12,841 nt of DNA, taken from Candidatus Heimdallarchaeota archaeon LC_3. Its GTDB lineage: Archaea > Asgardarchaeota > Heimdallarchaeia > Hodarchaeales > LC-3. Shown here piece after piece: positions 5,983 to 12,841 of the stretch (position 1 is its first letter; each line of letters begins with the position of its first letter). The position numbers and the translations under genes were made by a program. The stretch is taken from NCBI GenBank assembly GCA_001940645.1, contig MDVS01000114.1:1-12841 (forward strand), given 5' to 3'. A model generated the notes under the pieces. That model made no database searches. It saw nothing but the letters and a program-made list of their open reading frames with translations, and was not told the DNA's origin.

Positions 5983-8838
5983 TTACTGATAAATATACCA
6001 GGGGATAGAGGGAGTATTTAGATATCCTAAACTTGGATCTAATTCTATAGCTTTTTGGTATTTTTTCTTTGCTTCCTCTTCTTCTCCTAACTTATCTAAA
6101 GAAACACTCAAAGAATAATAAATTAGGGCAAATTCTGGATTCAATTCTGAACTTATTTTAAATTTTTTGATTGCTTCTTCAAAATTTTGCATTTGTGATA
6201 GTGTTAAACCCCAATAATAGTAGGCTTCCCAGCCCTTTGAGTCTAATATACTTGATTGTACAAATTGATCTATTGCTTCTTCGTGATTCCCTTGATGAGC
6301 CAATGAAATTCCATAAGAACGGTAAGTATTAGCATTATAAGGGTTTAATTCAAGAGCTTTGAGGTATTTTTCCTTGGATTCTTCAAAATTTCCGACTAAT
6401 CTAAGGATATAGCCCCAATTCTCATACGGTAAGGTAAATTTAGGTTCTAAATCTATTGCTTTTTTGAATTTTTCAATTGCATCTTCGAAGAGTTGCATTT
6501 GAAGAAGGATAACCCCCCAATAATTATAAATAATAGCATTATTTGGTTCTAACTCAATTACTTTCTGATACATATTACTAGCAGCTTCCAAATCACCTAA
6601 TGTTCCTAGAGTTAATGCCCAATCACAATATGCATCAGTAAGATAGGGATCAAACTCCGTTGCTTTCTTGAATTTTTCAATAGCTTCCATGAATTTATTA
6701 CTGCGTTGTAATCCTAGTCCCCAGAAATAGTAGGCTATTGCATTTAATGGATCCATTTCAATGATTTTTTGATATTTTTCAATAGCTTCTTCATACTTTC
6801 CCAAAATTCCTAAAGCATATCCCCAGTTTTCTAAAGGTAATGTGATATTAGGATTAAGTTTAGTAGCTTTATGAAATTTTTTCATTCCTTCTTCAACTCT
6901 ATCTAAATTCAGTAAAGCCACTCCCCAATAATTGTATGCTTTATCACTATCAGGATTTATTTCAAGCCATTCTTCGACTTTTTCTAAAACCTCCTCGAAC
7001 CTATTCAAAGAAATTAGACAATCAGTCCATGCTAAATAGTTGTGATTAAGTCTTGAATCTCTTTCCCAAACTTGTTCGAATTTTTCAATAGCCTTTTCAT
7101 GCCTTCCTAGCTCAGCTAGAACCGTTCCATAAGAAAATAATATTTTTATTTCATCTACTTTTAGCCTCCAAGGATATTGCGATATAATATCAGCTTCTTT
7201 GAAGTTCCCCAGTAAACAATGAGTATAAATCAAATTTGAATATGCTACAATCAAATTTCGGTCGATTTTTACTGCTTTTTCAAATTTTCTAACAGCTTCT
7301 TCAAGACGGTTTAATTTAAGGAGTGCTACACCCCAATAATTAAAAATTCTGGGACTTTTGGCATTTATTTTCAATGCTTTTTCTACATTTTCTAATACTG
7401 CATCATTCTGTTTTAAGAGAATTAAATTATTTATCCAATTCAAATATAGATGAAATATCTCTTCATCATTACGGATTTTATTTAAAATTTCTATTGCTTT
7501 TTCAAATTTTTCTTTTGATTCTTGAAATCGTTTAAGAAAACTTAATGAAATTCCCCAGTTTTCATAGGCAACAAAAAATTCTGGAATAATTTGAACAGCT
7601 TTCTGAAATTTTTCAATAGCATCCACATAGCGGTTTAAGTTTAGGTGAGACACTCCCCAATAATTTAAAAGAGATGCTTCAATCTTATAATCGATATTTT
7701 GATGCTCATTCATAACTTCTTCTATTAATTTTATTGCTTCTTCGTTTCTACCTAGTATCGTTAAAGAATCAATCCATGGGACATAAATTTTAATATCCTT
7801 AGGATCCGCATCATGCGATTTTTGAAAACTTTCAACTGCCTCTTCTAATTTTCCTTGCCTTATAAGAATTGATCCTAAATAAGAATGATAATTAATTTTA
7901 TTCTTATCTGGATTCAATCTTTTTACTTCATCATATACAACACCAGCTTCTTCATATTTTCTCAATAAACTTAGCGTGTAACTGAGATTTTCATGAAAAA
8001 GTGAATTTTCAGGAAATAATTCTATCGCTTTCTTGAATTTAGCACTAGCTTCAGCAAAATTGTCTAAACTAAGTAAGGAAACTCCCCAATAATTGAATGT
8101 TTTAGCATTAGTCCCATCCACTTCACTTGATAGGCGATAATTTTCGATTGCTTTCGTAAAATCAGATTTTTCATAATACCTGCGACCTTTTTCAATGTAA
8201 TCATGAGCATCCAATTTGAGAAAATAATAGATCACATACCAAGAAATAATCCATAATAGGAATATCAGTAAATGTATGAAGAACAGAGACAAAATATCAT
8301 AAAAAATTAAAACGATAATATTTGGAAAGAAGTAATCAACCAGGGTTGTGTTTGAAACTGCAAAATAATATTTTGCTATAGATATGGTTGAATTTAATGT
8401 AAATATTACAAAAAACACTTTATAAGATTGTTTGTATTTAGCTTTAAATAATTTTTGATGTTTTTCAAGGAAAGGAGAAGTTGTATAAAATAATTTAAAG
8501 TAATTAAGGGTACCAATGAGATGGATCAATGTAGCTACTACTAAAATAACAATGGCTACTAAAAAATATCCACTATAAATCCCACCTATAAAAAAACCAA
8601 GAAAGTTGTCAATTAGGTGAAATTGTGTCAATTCTGAAAAATTTGGTGAGTTGAAATGTAGGGTACTAAAGGAATTCCAGAATGAATAATTTAAATCGAA
8701 TTGTCCCTCTAATGAATTTAAATAATCCCTTGCATTAGTAATTGGATAGTAAAAAAAAGTATAAACAAGAAAATAACTTATTCCTAAAATTGAAAATGTA
8801 TAATACGGAACCTCTTGGCTTTTTTTTACTCCCATCAT
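5983..8838 (-). CDS. Membrane-anchored TPR-repeat protein (about 21 TPRs)
   Basis: The 951-residue protein has an N-terminal membrane region with helices near 13-32, 80-110, 138-161 and 171-206 (one or two). From about residue 211 to 935 there are some 21 consecutive tetratricopeptide repeats of 34-38 residues, for example AIEKFKKAIDLEPK. TPR solenoids bind peptides or proteins, so this is a membrane scaffold whose ligand is unknown. NYWGV marks helix A at 249, 392, 500, 636 and 772. The intervening repeats carry ENWGY-, SYG- and WxD-type helices in order, giving a four-TPR superrepeat. In the second block the SYG-type repeat is missing. The two N-terminal Mets at 8838 and 8835 are both possible; AAAGGAA lies about 12 nt upstream. 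The methyltransferase gene follows 13 nt downstream. Confidence 0.9.
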   Translation of the reverse strand: MMGVKKSQEVPYYTFSILGISYFLVYTFFYYPITNARDYLNSLEGQFDLNYSFWNSFSTLHFNSPNFSELTQFHLIDNFLGFFIGGIYSGYFLVAIVILVVATLIHLIGTLNYFKLFYTTSPFLEKHQKLFKAKYKQSYKVFFVIFTLNSTISIAKYYFAVSNTTLVDYFFPNIIVLIFYDILSLFFIHLLIFLLWIISWYVIYYFLKLDAHDYIEKGRRYYEKSDFTKAIENYRLSSEVDGTNAKTFNYWGVSLLSLDNFAEASAKFKKAIELFPENSLFHENLSYTLSLLRKYEEAGVVYDEVKRLNPDKNKINYHSYLGSILIRQGKLEEAVESFQKSHDADPKDIKIYVPWIDSLTILGRNEEAIKLIEEVMNEHQNIDYKIEASLLNYWGVSHLNLNRYVDAIEKFQKAVQIIPEFFVAYENWGISLSFLKRFQESKEKFEKAIEILNKIRNDEEIFHLYLNWINNLILLKQNDAVLENVEKALKINAKSPRIFNYWGVALLKLNRLEEAVRKFEKAVKIDRNLIVAYSNLIYTHCLLGNFKEADIISQYPWRLKVDEIKILFSYGTVLAELGRHEKAIEKFEQVWERDSRLNHNYLAWTDCLISLNRFEEVLEKVEEWLEINPDSDKAYNYWGVALLNLDRVEEGMKKFHKATKLNPNITLPLENWGYALGILGKYEEAIEKYQKIIEMDPLNAIAYYFWGLGLQRSNKFMEAIEKFKKATEFDPYLTDAYCDWALTLGTLGDLEAASNMYQKVIELEPNNAIIYNYWGVILLQMQLFEDAIEKFKKAIDLEPKFTLPYENWGYILRLVGNFEESKEKYLKALELNPYNANTYRSYGISLAHQGNHEEAIDQFVQSSILDSKGWEAYYYWGLTLSQMQNFEEAIKKFKISSELNPEFALIYYSLSVSLDKLGEEEEAKKKYQKAIELDPSLGYLNTPSIPWYIYQ

Positions 8839-8864
8839 GATAATTTTTTCCTTTTTATGATTAG

Positions 8865-8891
8865 AATTCGTAAATGATTAATTAACGAATT
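8865..8891. promoter_or_regulatory. Inverted repeat upstream of the TPR gene
   Basis: AATTCGT (8865-8871) and ACGAATT (8885-8891) are separated by 13 nt and centred 40 bp ahead of the TPR start. It could be an operator or chance in A/T-rich DNA. Confidence 0.25.
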
Positions 8892-9138
8892 GATTCCAAT
8901 TACACGATTTAATTAAGATAGGCTTGCTTTAATTATTTTTGTAAATTTTTTCACTGTAATTTTCTACCAAATATGTATTTATACTTCTGAAAATCTTCAT
9001 AAATATTATGAATTTATGAATAGGGCTAGCGTCGAATCTTTAAATTTAGCGAAAGATCTTTTTCCAGATAAATTTAGACCCTGTGAAAATTAGATTTGTT
9101 GATATACGTATAAGGAAAACCTAACAAATTTATTGCCT

Positions 9139-9168
9139 GTTGGGGAGGATTTTTAAATCCTTAACAAC
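9139..9168. promoter_or_regulatory. Imperfect 30-bp palindrome ahead of the thiolase operon
   Basis: GTTG and AGGATTT on the left are mirrored by AAATCCT and CAAC on the right in exact register around 9153.5; only three positions in each arm are unpaired. It is centred about 124 bp before the thiolase start, well upstream of the TATA box, and could be an activator site or the end of a small RNA. Confidence 0.3.
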
Positions 9169-9218
9169 TATTTACCTATGTTTTTCTATTTTTAATCATT
9201 GAGTATTTACAAATTATT

Positions 9219-9273
9219 ATTATAAATAACTTATTAATTTTTAAAAAACAAATAAATATAAGTAATTGGTGAT
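9219..9273 (+). promoter_or_regulatory. Thiolase operon promoter and ribosome site
   Basis: TTATAAATAA (9219-9228) is a good archaeal TATA box, predicting a start near 9250 and a leader of about 25 nt. GGTGAT (9268-9273) pairs with the 16S tail three nt before the ATG. Confidence 0.55.
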
Positions 9274-9276
9274 AAA

Positions 9277-10641
9277 ATGGTACGAAAAGTGTATATGGTA
9301 AGTGGAGGAGTATCTAAGTTTACAAAAGCGAGAAAAGATAAAACTTTTCAAGCTATAGTTAAAGAATCATATGATTATGCTCTTTCTGACCTGAAAAAGA
9401 CAAGAAAAGAAGTACATAACATGATCGATGGATCGGTGGCTTCTTATTTCTCTGATCATTTTACTAGACAACTCATGGCGGGAATCATGGCTCAAGATTA
9501 TTTGGGATTAATTCCACGACCATCACATAGAGTTGAAGGTGGTGGAGCGACAGGTGGACTAGGTTTTCAAGCAGCCTGGCGAGAGGTGGCAAGTGAACGG
9601 TTAGATTTATGTGTTGCTTATGGTTTTGAATTAATGAGTCATGTTAATACTTGGAAAGGTAATGAATTTATTGCATTAGCTTCTGATGTAAGTTTTGATT
9701 ATCCTGTTGGTGGATTTTATAGCGGATATTACGCTTCAATGGTTTCTAGACATATGAAAGAGTTTGGTACAACAGTAGAGCAAATGGCGGCTGTTTCTGT
9801 TAAGAATCATATAAATGCGATCTATAATCCTTATTCACAGCAACCTGCTAGACTAACTATTAAAGATGTTCGTAATTCTCCCATGGTTGCTTGGCCTTTA
9901 ACACGTTTAGATATTTGTGCTATGTCTGATGGAGCTGCTACTTGCTTATTTGCACCTGAAGATATTGCTTTTGAGCTTACTGATAATCCAATTGAGATTA
10001 TTGCTGTTGGTACTGGTACTGATGCTATGCGTATGGCTGATCGTCCTCATAAGGACGTTTTATTGTTGCCCAACGAAAAACCTGAAGATTATGTTGGTAA
10101 ACAGTTTATAGGTGGTAAATTAAAATATCCAGGAATGCACTCCTTTAGGGCAGGGCGTATGGCTTCAAAAATGGCTTATGAACAAGCAAAAATTACTAAT
10201 CCTGCTAAAGAACTTGATTTTGTTGAACTTCATGATGCTTATACTTCCTCTGAACTTCAAACAATTGAAGATATGGGGTTATGTAAATACGGTGAGTCTG
10301 GTTCTTATACAGAGGAAGGTAATACCTTTATGCCTAATATTGATTATGGCTTAGATTTGCCTAAACAAGGAACTATACCTGTCAATCCTTCTGGAGGATT
10401 ACTTGCCTGTGGTCATCCAGTTGGAGCTACTGGACTAATGCAAGGGGTTTTTGCCTTCTGGCAACTTCAAGGCTCTATTCCACGCCATTTTCAGAAAGCT
10501 GGATTAGATTCTAAAAAATCTAAGGTTTTGCAATTAACTAATCCTAAAAGAGGAGCAATTCATTCTCATGCAGGAACAGGAACTTATGTTACTGTTTCTA
10601 TACTGGAAAGACCAGATGACGTGCAAATGGAGGTTTTCTAA
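9277..10641 (+). CDS. Thiolase-fold acyl-CoA enzyme lacking the nucleophilic cysteine
   Basis: The 454-residue protein belongs to the thiolase superfamily, in the archaeal/SCP2-like branch that pairs with DUF35 proteins. The nucleophile loop, usually VExACASGG, reads VEGGGATGG (86-94), so the cysteine position is Gly90. Other active-site elements persist: VELHDAYT (316-323, His319), NPSGG (370-374), CGHPVGATG (378-386, His380), and a C-terminal HSHAGTG (429-435). Claisen thiolysis normally needs the cysteine. The enzyme may therefore perform a retro-aldol or other C-C step, as in the steroid-degrading Ltp2 aldolase that works with a DUF35 domain, or be an inactive partner. The start is fixed by GGTGAT three nt upstream of ATG. 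It is the first gene of an operon with the DUF35 gene (TAATG overlap). No HMG-CoA synthase lies nearby. Confidence 0.85.
   Translation: MVRKVYMVSGGVSKFTKARKDKTFQAIVKESYDYALSDLKKTRKEVHNMIDGSVASYFSDHFTRQLMAGIMAQDYLGLIPRPSHRVEGGGATGGLGFQAAWREVASERLDLCVAYGFELMSHVNTWKGNEFIALASDVSFDYPVGGFYSGYYASMVSRHMKEFGTTVEQMAAVSVKNHINAIYNPYSQQPARLTIKDVRNSPMVAWPLTRLDICAMSDGAATCLFAPEDIAFELTDNPIEIIAVGTGTDAMRMADRPHKDVLLLPNEKPEDYVGKQFIGGKLKYPGMHSFRAGRMASKMAYEQAKITNPAKELDFVELHDAYTSSELQTIEDMGLCKYGESGSYTEEGNTFMPNIDYGLDLPKQGTIPVNPSGGLLACGHPVGATGLMQGVFAFWQLQGSIPRHFQKAGLDSKKSKVLQLTNPKRGAIHSHAGTGTYVTVSILERPDDVQMEVF
10629..10634 (+). promoter_or_regulatory. Strong ribosome site GGAGGT for the DUF35 gene
   Basis: It lies within the thiolase 3' end, six nt before the overlapping TAATG, and it decides the start of the second gene. 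Confidence 0.75.
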
Positions 10642-11192
10642 TGTCGATTAAAAAGAATACTAATGCTAAGATGGAAGAAGATTGGAAAGATCTTTCAGGA
10701 ACTATAGCCTTTAATATTCCTTTTCCTGATGACTGGAAGGATGAAGATTTGAAAAAAATGGGACCCATTGTAATTCAGTTTCCTTATAACGTGAATTATC
10801 TTCATTCATACGGTCAGGACTCTCCTTGGTTTGCAGCCTTGTCCAACGGTCAACTTATAGGAACTAAATGCAAGAAATGCTCTTTCACAACAGCTAATCC
10901 TAAATTAGCTTGTCAGGAATGTGGTGAGGAAACAAAATGGATTAAACTGCCTAAAATTGGTAATTTACATGCCTTCACAGTTTGCCATTTCGGTGCTGAA
11001 GCTTTTCTAGATCAAACTCCTTTTATTTTGGGGTACATGGAATTTAAAGGTTGTGATACTTTATTATTAACAAGAATATTAGGTTTAGATCCAGAGAATC
11101 CAACCCTTGATTGGATCGGTATGGAATTGAAAGCGAAGTTTGTAAAACTTCCTCAGTTAAAACCAACTGATGTGTATTTCGTTCCTACTTAA
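10641..11192 (+). CDS. DUF35 zinc-ribbon/OB-fold acyl-CoA-binding partner protein
   Basis: The 183-residue protein has a rubredoxin-like zinc ribbon with C-x2-C at 77-80 and C-x2-C at 91-94, followed by an OB-fold (about 100-183) with the typical hydrophobic strands (LHAFTVCHFG, PFILGYMEF). DUF35 proteins bind CoA esters or bridge partner enzymes of the thiolase superfamily. A ~70-residue N-terminal extension ahead of the ribbon includes YLHSYGQDSPWFAAL (53-67), probably the docking helix. The ATG shares its A with the thiolase stop (TAATG), and GGAGGT (10629-10634) lies six nt upstream within the thiolase gene. Tight translational coupling argues for a stoichiometric complex with the cysteine-less thiolase. 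The gene ends seven nt before the convergent surface-protein gene. Confidence 0.9.
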   Translation: MSIKKNTNAKMEEDWKDLSGTIAFNIPFPDDWKDEDLKKMGPIVIQFPYNVNYLHSYGQDSPWFAALSNGQLIGTKCKKCSFTTANPKLACQECGEETKWIKLPKIGNLHAFTVCHFGAEAFLDQTPFILGYMEFKGCDTLLLTRILGLDPENPTLDWIGMELKAKFVKLPQLKPTDVYFVPT

Positions 11193-11199
11193 AGAAAAG

Positions 11200-12045
11200 C
11201 TATTTATTTTTTTTCTTATATTTTATCAAGACTGCCACTATTGTGATTGACAAAACAGTTGCAAATAATTCATAGCCTGGAGTTGTTGTTGTTTCTATTG
11301 ATGTCTCTGGATTAGAACTAGTAGTTATATCTTCATCAGTTAATTCATAATGTAAACTTTGAGTTTGTGTTCCTACTAATTGGCTTGGACTTGTATATGT
11401 TAAATCAACTTTCATCATTTCTTGAATTCCTGTTGTTTTATCATAAATCATTTTTTGTAGTATTTCTAAGCTCGTCAGATAGGGTTGTAATCCTGCTGGA
11501 ATTGGAAAATCGAGAAAAACGTTAGAAGTGAACTTAGTATCAGAATTGTTAATTATAAGACTTATTCCAATGTCTGTTGCACTTTCTACCTTAGTAACAA
11601 GTTCGTTTAGATATGTAACCCATACAGTCCAATCAATAAAGGTTACTGGAGTTCCTAGTATAAAACCTGTCTCAATATTGTTCTTTAATCCATCAAGTTC
11701 TAACGAAATTGACCCTACAGATGTAGAGGATGGTAGTGTTTCAACAGTTACGATTACAACATCACCAACTTCTGGGATTAATGATTCATTTTCTAAATCA
11801 TTGAACAGCTCAAATTTGAGTTCATCTAATCCAATTTCAGAAAAATCGAACCCTAAATCGTCATCATCAGGGATAATTGCTTCAAGGTCTAAATCGTTAG
11901 CTAAAACTTTGATGTTAAAGCTATCCCCGACACTTACTCCTACAGTATTCAAACCAGATGGTAAATCTTGTGCTTGAACTGAAGGAGAGGTAATCATTAA
12001 TAAAATGAAGAAACCTGATAATAATAGAAATTTTATATTTTTCAT
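11200..12045 (-). CDS. Secreted surface protein with PGF-CTERM-like C-terminal anchor
   Basis: The 281-residue protein starts with a Sec signal peptide (1-26: MKNIK, hydrophobic core 6-18, likely cleavage after VQA or VQAQ). An extracellular domain of about 215 residues follows, with an acidic patch IPDDDDLGFDFSE (58-70). Then come a Ser/Thr-rich linker (241-255), TPGYELF (255-261), a hydrophobic helix (about 262-274) and the basic tail KYKKKNK. The Thr-rich stretch, PG-aromatic motif, helix and Lys tail match the tripartite layout of archaeal PGF-CTERM-type sorting signals handled by archaeosortases, with PGY for PGF. No known domain is recognised in the ectodomain. A TATA-like TTTAAATA (about 12071-12080) lies ~30 bp before the ATG and no ribosome site is seen, so the mRNA is probably leaderless. 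Confidence 0.8.
   Translation of the reverse strand: MKNIKFLLLSGFFILLMITSPSVQAQDLPSGLNTVGVSVGDSFNIKVLANDLDLEAIIPDDDDLGFDFSEIGLDELKFELFNDLENESLIPEVGDVVIVTVETLPSSTSVGSISLELDGLKNNIETGFILGTPVTFIDWTVWVTYLNELVTKVESATDIGISLIINNSDTKFTSNVFLDFPIPAGLQPYLTSLEILQKMIYDKTTGIQEMMKVDLTYTSPSQLVGTQTQSLHYELTDEDITTSSNPETSIETTTTPGYELFATVLSITIVAVLIKYKKKNK
11207..11214 (+). terminator. Poly-U terminator of the thiolase-DUF35 operon
   Basis: Eight T residues begin 15 nt after the DUF35 stop. On the other strand they are the Lys-Lys-Asn codons of the surface protein's cytoplasmic tail. Confidence 0.45.
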
Positions 12046-12070
12046 AGTATGAAATTTCTTGAAACGGACT

Positions 12071-12080
12071 TATTTAAAGT
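12071..12080 (-). promoter_or_regulatory. TATA box of the surface-protein gene
   Basis: ACTTTAAATA on the minus strand is centred 30 bp before the ATG at 12045, predicting a transcript that begins at or within a few bases of the start codon. Confidence 0.45.
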
Positions 12081-12129
12081 TGGTCAAACCACAAAGAAAA
12101 ATTTAAAATCATTCGTGATTTTATAATAG

Positions 12130-12841
12130 CATACTTTTTACATAAATTTCTGTATTCCGACAAAATTCATAAAATTTAGAAGGGAGAGAAAAACATAGAA
12201 GAATTGGTGATTCAAACCATGTTCTTCCCTCCCATACGAGAATTCATTCAACAGAGTTTAAAAACATTCCCTTGGAGCTATGGCAGCCAAAATATAAACA
12301 TGGCAGCATTATGCAATCATTTAATTGCAGGTCGTAGAAAAAGTATTCAAAGCTTAGAACGAACAGGAATAGATAATATTTCCGCACGAAAGATACGTTA
12401 TTCGCTTCTTCGAAGTCGTCCCTACCTTCAAATTCTGAAAAAAGACCTTTCTAAACGATTTAGTAACATTGATGGTCGAGAACGAGTAGTAGTTTCTCTT
12501 GACGATACTTCAATGAGGAGATATGGAAAAGAGGTACATGGTGCTGCCTATCAACATAATCATGTTGGAGGGGGCACCCAGTTTGAGAATATCATAGTAG
12601 ACTGCTGGATTACTTCTCTATCATATTTCGATTATGATTTTAAACAATATTTACCTAAAAAATTTTTACAACGCAACCAAGGACACCTTGAAGGCTTTAA
12701 AACAAAAATAAACCTAGCAAAACAACTCTTTACAAAACAAATAACCCAATTATTACTAAAAGGAGCACGTTCAAAACAACTATGCTGTACAACAGATTCC
12801 TGGTATCTTTGTGAGGAGCTTTACAAACTTTTTGGAAAATT
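12130..12841 (+). mobile_element. Left part of an insertion sequence (boundary not resolved)
   Basis: The transposase gene implies an insertion sequence whose left end lies somewhere between the surface-protein promoter (about 12080) and the ATG at 12219. The right end is outside the window, so the terminal inverted repeats and target duplication cannot be matched. The start given is only approximate. Confidence 0.45.
12219..12841 (+). CDS. DDE transposase, IS4/IS701-like (partial, runs off right edge)
   Basis: The frame stays open from ATG 12219 to the window end (207 codons visible, no stop). It carries the catalytic core of an IS4/IS701-type DDE transposase. The first aspartate is in VVVSLDDTSMRRYGKEVHG (90-108, Asp95/Asp96). 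The second is in CTTDSWYLCEELY (190-202, Asp193), the TDSWY form typical of this group. The third acidic residue would lie past the edge. The N-terminal part (1-85) is a basic helical region, likely for DNA binding. GGTGAT (12206-12211) lies seven nt before the ATG and fixes the start; an in-frame TAG closes the frame upstream. The family assignment is by motif only. Whether the element is intact cannot be judged. Confidence 0.8.
   Translation, partial: MFFPPIREFIQQSLKTFPWSYGSQNINMAALCNHLIAGRRKSIQSLERTGIDNISARKIRYSLLRSRPYLQILKKDLSKRFSNIDGRERVVVSLDDTSMRRYGKEVHGAAYQHNHVGGGTQFENIIVDCWITSLSYFDYDFKQYLPKKFLQRNQGHLEGFKTKINLAKQLFTKQITQLLLKGARSKQLCCTTDSWYLCEELYKLFGK

Larger units (their letters stand above)
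8839..9276. other. 438-bp divergent intergenic region
   Basis: It separates the TPR gene (minus) from the thiolase operon (plus) and must hold both promoters. It contains the inverted repeat at 8865-8891, an imperfect palindrome at 9139-9168 and a TATA box at 9219-9229. A 25-codon ORF (9016-9093, plus) has no visible ribosome site and is not called as a gene. No tRNA is seen. Confidence 0.55.

Noticed and set aside
9016..9093. 25-codon plus-strand ORF (MNRASVESLN...) in the divergent intergenic region
   Set aside because: It is short, without a ribosome site or recognisable family, and the opposite strand is equally open there; possibly a gene remnant but not supportable.
9917..10111. Plus-strand 64-codon leucine-rich ORF inside the thiolase gene
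   Set aside because: Out-of-frame shadow of the well-supported thiolase-fold coding sequence.
9277..11192. Reading the thiolase-DUF35 pair as the mevalonate-pathway acetoacetyl-CoA thiolase complex
   Set aside because: The nucleophilic cysteine is replaced by Gly90 and no HMG-CoA synthase lies next to it, so that specific role was not assigned.
11528..11977. Plus-strand ORF of 149 codons opposite the surface-protein gene
   Set aside because: Its Ser/Thr-rich product is the reverse reading of the acidic ectodomain; the minus-strand gene has a signal peptide and an anchor.
1..12841. CRISPR arrays, tRNA or rRNA genes
   Set aside because: No regularly spaced direct repeats and no tRNA or rRNA signatures were found on either strand by reading.

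Overview
The window reads as a low-GC archaeal chromosome segment, most likely from an Asgard archaeon. This is inferred from several traits together. There is a degenerate Rab/Ras-like small GTPase (4663-5214) and a thiolase-like/DUF35 gene pair of the kind common in archaea. A surface protein carries a PGF-CTERM-like tail. TATA-like boxes sit about 25-30 bp ahead of likely start sites, and ribosome sites are of the GGTGAT/AGGTG type. No rRNA or tRNA is present to confirm the lineage.

Left part (1-3953). A 14-TM-type DHA2 drug/solute exporter (335-1819, minus) lies behind a soluble PAS-PAS histidine kinase (1934-3364, minus). The first 206 bases of the window are an exact inverted copy of part of the exporter gene (618-823). 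This copy is fused to a new 8-codon tail and runs off the left edge. Exporter and kinase both start with TTG. Each has a palindrome centred almost exactly 60 bp ahead of that start, sharing the half-site GAGTAA/TTACTC, which suggests one common regulator. A small cysteine-rich ORF (3747-3953) follows.

Middle (4157-8838). A divergent GIY-YIG-fold protein (plus) converges on the GTPase gene (minus), and their stop codons overlap. Next come a SAM methyltransferase and, 13 nt upstream of it on the same strand, a 951-residue membrane-anchored protein with about 21 TPR repeats. The TPRs are arranged as a higher-order block of four repeats marked by NYWGV.

Right part (8839-12841). A 438-bp divergent intergenic region leads to a two-gene operon: a thiolase-fold enzyme whose nucleophilic cysteine position is glycine, translationally coupled to a zinc-ribbon/OB-fold DUF35 partner. 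This operon converges on a secreted, C-terminally anchored surface protein (11200-12045, minus). The window closes inside the transposase of an insertion sequence (12219 onward, plus).

The main points for a second look are the inverted exporter duplication, the matched palindromes, the cysteine-less thiolase/DUF35 pair, the GTPase with rewritten G motifs, the four-TPR superrepeat, and the stand-alone GIY-YIG protein.
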